Source: Bacillota bacterium
Lineage (GTDB): Bacteria; Bacillota; Clostridia; Lachnospirales; Lachnospiraceae
Direction: 5' to 3'
DNA length: 9,391 nucleotides
Assembly (NCBI GenBank): GCA_023423335.1
Contig: JAFAFU010000052.1
Location: 1 to 9,391 of the forward strand
The notes under the pieces are model-generated. The model did not search any database, was not told the origin of the DNA, and worked only from the letters and a program-made list of their open reading frames with translations. The translations under genes and the position numbers were made by a program. Of this stretch, positions 6,334 through 9,391 are shown piece after piece (position 1 is the stretch's first letter; each line of letters begins with the position of its first letter).

Positions 6334-7083
6334 TTAACTTCTAAACAAATCTTCTGCCATGTTGTCCAATTTTTCTTTTACCTTCCGCCAATTTGGCATA
6401 TGCCGATTGAGCAATCGGTAAAAATGTGGACTATGGTTGTGGTACCGAAGGTGGCACAGCTCATGAAGCAATACATAGTCGATACATTCACGTGGTGCTT
6501 TGACAAGCAATGGATTCAACGTGATACGGCCTGCAGGGGAACAACTACCCCATTGAACCGTCATGCGTTGCAAGCGCGTCGGGGGCAACTTTTGTACCCA
6601 GCTTAATGGTTCTGCGACAGCCACAAGGCGATCTGCAAAGAGCTCACGAGCACGTTGCCGGTACCACGCATCAAGTGCTGACTTGACCGTAATAGCCGAG
6701 TACTTCGGCACCGTGACCGTAATGAATGCCCCCCGCATGCAGGCCTGTACGGCCATACTAGGGTCGATGACGACTTTCAATCGATAGCGTCGGCCCAGGT
6801 AGTGAAGAGATTCACCGCTCACGTATTCACGAGGCAAAACGTGAGCCAATCTCTCTTTGGCTGCATTGACGTGCTGACTAATCCAACGTGCGCGCTTTTT
6901 CACAGCACTCACGACATCAGTCACTGCCGCACCATCTGGAGCATCAACCAACACCCGTCCATCCGGTTCCACATGGATAGCGACACTTCGCACCGTTCGT
7001 GAGGGCTGCTGGCGAAGCGTGAACGCGATGAGTTCATCGCCGTATCTGAAATGCAGCTCTGACACCTGTTCAACGGGCTGCAT
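6334..7083 (-). CDS. YgjP/DUF45-type zinc metallopeptidase
   Basis: The 249-residue product carries the YgjP-like metallopeptidase domain (DUF45, related to SprT and the M48-type zincins). The zinc motif HELCH is at 207-211 (ligands H207 and H211, catalytic E208), with a third histidine in YHNHSPHF, most likely H217. WGSCS at 178-182 and RITLNPLLVKAP just after it are family hallmarks. The N-terminal half is mostly beta-strand (FTLRQQPSRTVRSVAIHVEPDGRVLVDAP). No signal peptide or membrane segment is visible, so it is cytoplasmic. ATG 7083 follows the hsdR stop by one base (TGAAATG), so translation is probably coupled. Such genes are often found beside type I restriction genes; the substrate is unknown. 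A role in controlling or maturing the restriction complex is a guess. All metal-binding residues are present, so it should be active. Confidence 0.9.
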   Translation of the reverse strand: MQPVEQVSELHFRYGDELIAFTLRQQPSRTVRSVAIHVEPDGRVLVDAPDGAAVTDVVSAVKKRARWISQHVNAAKERLAHVLPREYVSGESLHYLGRRYRLKVVIDPSMAVQACMRGAFITVTVPKYSAITVKSALDAWYRQRARELFADRLVAVAEPLSWVQKLPPTRLQRMTVQWGSCSPAGRITLNPLLVKAPRECIDYVLLHELCHLRYHNHSPHFYRLLNRHMPNWRKVKEKLDNMAEDLFRS

Positions 7084-7084
7084 T

Positions 7085-9391
7085 TCAGCTCCGGCTCAAT
7101 CCCAAGCGAGTGATCTGCACCACCTGCTCAACGACCTGCTTCGCGTTATCCAAGCCAAGTGAACCAAACAACAAGGGGAGCAAGCCCTTGCGAATTGCGG
7201 CTTCAATGTTTTGTGGGTTGAGTGAGTTCTCAGCCACCGCATCACGCACGATGCTGTCCATCGATAGCGACTGCTGAACTAAATGGCTTACATCCTCGTC
7301 ACCGAGTGCTGCAAAACCTTCATCCCCCAGAACCAAGCGCATCGCCCCAAAGTAAGCTTTGGCATGCGGCTTGTCGGCCAATGCATCAGGTACACCAGGC
7401 GTTACCCGTGACTCTAACTGCTGCTCAAATGCTTTAAACAGTGCGTACTGCTTCAACGGGTGGTCAAACATGGCTTCAGCTTCAGCGATTGCTTGCCGCA
7501 ATAGCTCGCCAAACACTTTTTGCGCATACGGGTCTTCAGCTAGCCCTTGCTCAATCGTCTTACGCAAGCGCGTACGAATCATGTCCGTTTCGTTGCGCGT
7601 TTTCTCTTCGGACCACTCCTCGGGTTCATCGGCCTTTCCCAACTGATGCACCAAGTACACGCCATCAGGTTCACGCACTTCGGTGCCAATGACTTGCTTG
7701 TCTACCAGCTTGCGAATTTGCTCTTCATAGATGCTGTAGTCCACCGTCTCCATGGCATCACGTCTGGCGGTTTGCCGCAACTCAGTGAAAAATCGCAGGT
7801 CGGCCTTGTACTGGGCGATCAATTTTTCCGAGAAGCTTTTGTCTTCAAAAAAACTGCGTGACGACAGCGCTGTCTGCAAGCACAGGCCAAAAGCAGTCAA
7901 TGCTTCATAGAAGTCTTCACGCAGCTTTTGACGCTCGTCGTACTCCTCGCCATCAGCACTTTTTACATACTTGGGTGTTAGCAGTTGCCTGTATTGCTCA
8001 CGATCCAGCTTGTTATTCACGGAAGCAAAGAACGACCACAGCTTGTCGTGCAAGGACGGCAGACGCTTGTACTCAGTACTAAATTGCTGGTACAGCCCCT
8101 CAAGATCGCTGGCATCAAAGCCACCCAAGGTCTTGCTTTCCAGGTCTTGGTAAGCACGAATGGCTGTGTCCAACTCCTTCAAGATGCCACGGTAATCCAC
8201 CAAAACGCCGTAGCGTTTTGCATCGTGCAGGCGGTTCACACGGGCTACTGCCTGGATCAGGTTATGCCCTTTTAAAGGCTTGTCGATGTAGAGCACCGTG
8301 TTGCGTGGCTCATCAAAGCCTGTCAGCAACTTATCCACCACGATCAACAAGTCCGGAGCACCATCTGAACCAAAGTCGCTGACCATCTGCTTTTCGTATG
8401 TCTCAGGATCATTGCCATGCACGGCCATGGTCTGCTTCCACCACTTTTGCACCTCTGGCAAGGTGTCTTCATCCACCTCAGAATTACCTTCGCGCGTGTC
8501 GGGTGCAGAGATGATCACCGCGCTGGTAACCAGCCCGGTTTCGTCCAACGCCTTCTTGTAGCGAATCGCGTCCAACTTGCTGTCCGTGGCCACCTGTCCC
8601 TTCAAGCCTAAACCTAGCTTTTTGACGTTTTCGTTGAAGTGGGTCGCAATGTCCCAGGCAATCAGCTCAATGCGATTGGCAGCACCGTAAATAGAGCCTT
8701 TCTTGGCAAATTTCCTCTTCAAATCGGTACGTTGGGCATCACTCAAGTTGCTGGTGATTTTTTCAAACCAGCGGTTGACCGCCTCCTCGTTGATGTCCAA
8801 CTCAGGCACACGCTCTTCGTACAGCAGTGGCGCAACCGTCTCATCTTCCACCGCACGCTGCATGGTGTAGGCATGCACGATGGGGCCAAACTTGTTGGCC
8901 GTCTTCTCATCCTTCAGCAATGGCGTGCCAGTGAACGCGATGTACGAAGCTTTGGGCAACGCCTTTTTCATACGTTCATGCGTTTCACCCCCGTGGCTGC
9001 GATGCCCCTCATCGACCAGAACAATGAGGTTAGGCGAATCGTTGTGGCATTCCGGCAGTTTGGATGCCGAATTGAACTTGTGTACCAGCGTGAAGGTGAT
9101 GCGCTCCGTGCCAGTACCAATACGCTTCGCCAAGTCGCGCCCAGAAAGACTGCGGCTTTTTTCACCCTCTTTTTGCGTGGCGATACTGGAGCCAAAAGCA
9201 CCACCCGTCATGAAGTTGCGCGAAAGCTGGGTTTCCAAGTCAATGCGGTCGGTCACAACCACTACGCGGCATTCTTTCAAGGCATTCACCAATAGCAGAG
9301 CCTTGGTCAAAAACACCATGGTGAAGCTCTTACCAGACCCAGTGGTGTGCCACACCACGCCCCCCTCACGCCCACCATCAGGTCGTAATTG
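7085..9391 (-). CDS. hsdR: Type I restriction enzyme R subunit HsdR, 5' end cut off by window edge
   Basis: HsdR is the ATP-driven translocase and nuclease of type I restriction-modification complexes, acting with HsdM and HsdS on foreign DNA. The visible 768 residues begin QLRPDGGREGG and remain open to the last base, so the start lies outside. Superfamily 2 helicase motifs in order, numbered from the first visible residue: Walker A TGSGKS 17-22, DEGH box 127-130, motif III FTGTPL 153-158, DKLLTGFDEP 352-361 and QAVARVNR 379-386. A long helical C-terminal region, probably for binding the methylase core, follows. The N-terminal PD-(D/E)XK nuclease domain, roughly the first quarter, is off the window and cannot be checked. 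No internal stop or frameshift is seen. Base composition is balanced, unlike the AT-rich genes to the left. It heads an operon with the metallopeptidase and the DUF6499-like gene; hsdM and hsdS presumably lie upstream beyond the right edge. Confidence 0.95.
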   Translation of the reverse strand, partial: QLRPDGGREGGVVWHTTGSGKSFTMVFLTKALLLVNALKECRVVVVTDRIDLETQLSRNFMTGGAFGSSIATQKEGEKSRSLSGRDLAKRIGTGTERITFTLVHKFNSASKLPECHNDSPNLIVLVDEGHRSHGGETHERMKKALPKASYIAFTGTPLLKDEKTANKFGPIVHAYTMQRAVEDETVAPLLYEERVPELDINEEAVNRWFEKITSNLSDAQRTDLKRKFAKKGSIYGAANRIELIAWDIATHFNENVKKLGLGLKGQVATDSKLDAIRYKKALDETGLVTSAVIISAPDTREGNSEVDEDTLPEVQKWWKQTMAVHGNDPETYEKQMVSDFGSDGAPDLLIVVDKLLTGFDEPRNTVLYIDKPLKGHNLIQAVARVNRLHDAKRYGVLVDYRGILKELDTAIRAYQDLESKTLGGFDASDLEGLYQQFSTEYKRLPSLHDKLWSFFASVNNKLDREQYRQLLTPKYVKSADGEEYDERQKLREDFYEALTAFGLCLQTALSSRSFFEDKSFSEKLIAQYKADLRFFTELRQTARRDAMETVDYSIYEEQIRKLVDKQVIGTEVREPDGVYLVHQLGKADEPEEWSEEKTRNETDMIRTRLRKTIEQGLAEDPYAQKVFGELLRQAIAEAEAMFDHPLKQYALFKAFEQQLESRVTPGVPDALADKPHAKAYFGAMRLVLGDEGFAALGDEDVSHLVQQSLSMDSIVRDAVAENSLNPQNIEAAIRKGLLPLLFGSLGLDNAKQVVEQVVQITRLGLSRS

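Noticed and set aside
8639..9295. Plus-strand 218-residue open frame inside the hsdR gene
   Set aside because: It lies wholly antisense to hsdR, whose helicase motifs are unmistakable in this stretch; the open frame is a by-product of codon use on the other strand.
1..9391. CRISPR array, insertion sequence or flanking direct repeats marking both island ends
   Set aside because: No regularly spaced repeats, transposase or convincing long direct-repeat pair was found by eye; short matches were at chance level.

Overview
The window looks like an accessory (genomic-island) region from a Gram-negative proteobacterium. A betaproteobacterium of the Burkholderiales/Comamonadaceae type is my best guess, from the style of the integrase and the AlpA-like regulator; this is inference, since no rRNA or tRNA is present to confirm it.

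Layout. (1) Positions 1-540: a small cysteine-rich reading frame of unknown function on the minus strand, ending at a strong terminator, then three 12-bp tandem repeats just before an integrase. (2) 541-1806, plus strand: an intact DUF4102-type (P4-like) tyrosine integrase. (3) 1807-2168: non-coding, with a perfect 12-bp palindrome and a bidirectional terminator. (4) 2169-5480, plus strand: an AlpA-type regulator, a DUF927-type ATPase/helicase and a filamentous-phage gene II/X-type rolling-circle initiator. The last two are strikingly AT-rich, and a perfect 10-bp-arm hairpin lies between them. (5) 5508-9391, minus strand: the last gene points at the initiator across a shared terminator region. 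Read in transcription order from the right edge, this block is the 3' three quarters of a type I restriction gene (hsdR), a YgjP/DUF45-type zinc metallopeptidase starting 1 nt after the hsdR stop, and an AT-rich DUF6499/DUF2285-like gene starting 7 nt later.

How it may work together. The integrase, the AlpA excision/regulatory protein, the helicase-like ATPase and the rolling-circle initiator together look like an integrated replicon: a phage satellite or integrative mobilizable element that excises and replicates by rolling circle. The type I restriction operon would then be defence cargo next to, or inside, the island. The composition break at about 6330 falls inside a tightly spaced operon and is the most puzzling structural feature. 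The second island end, the attachment-site pair and the hsdM/hsdS genes are not visible here.
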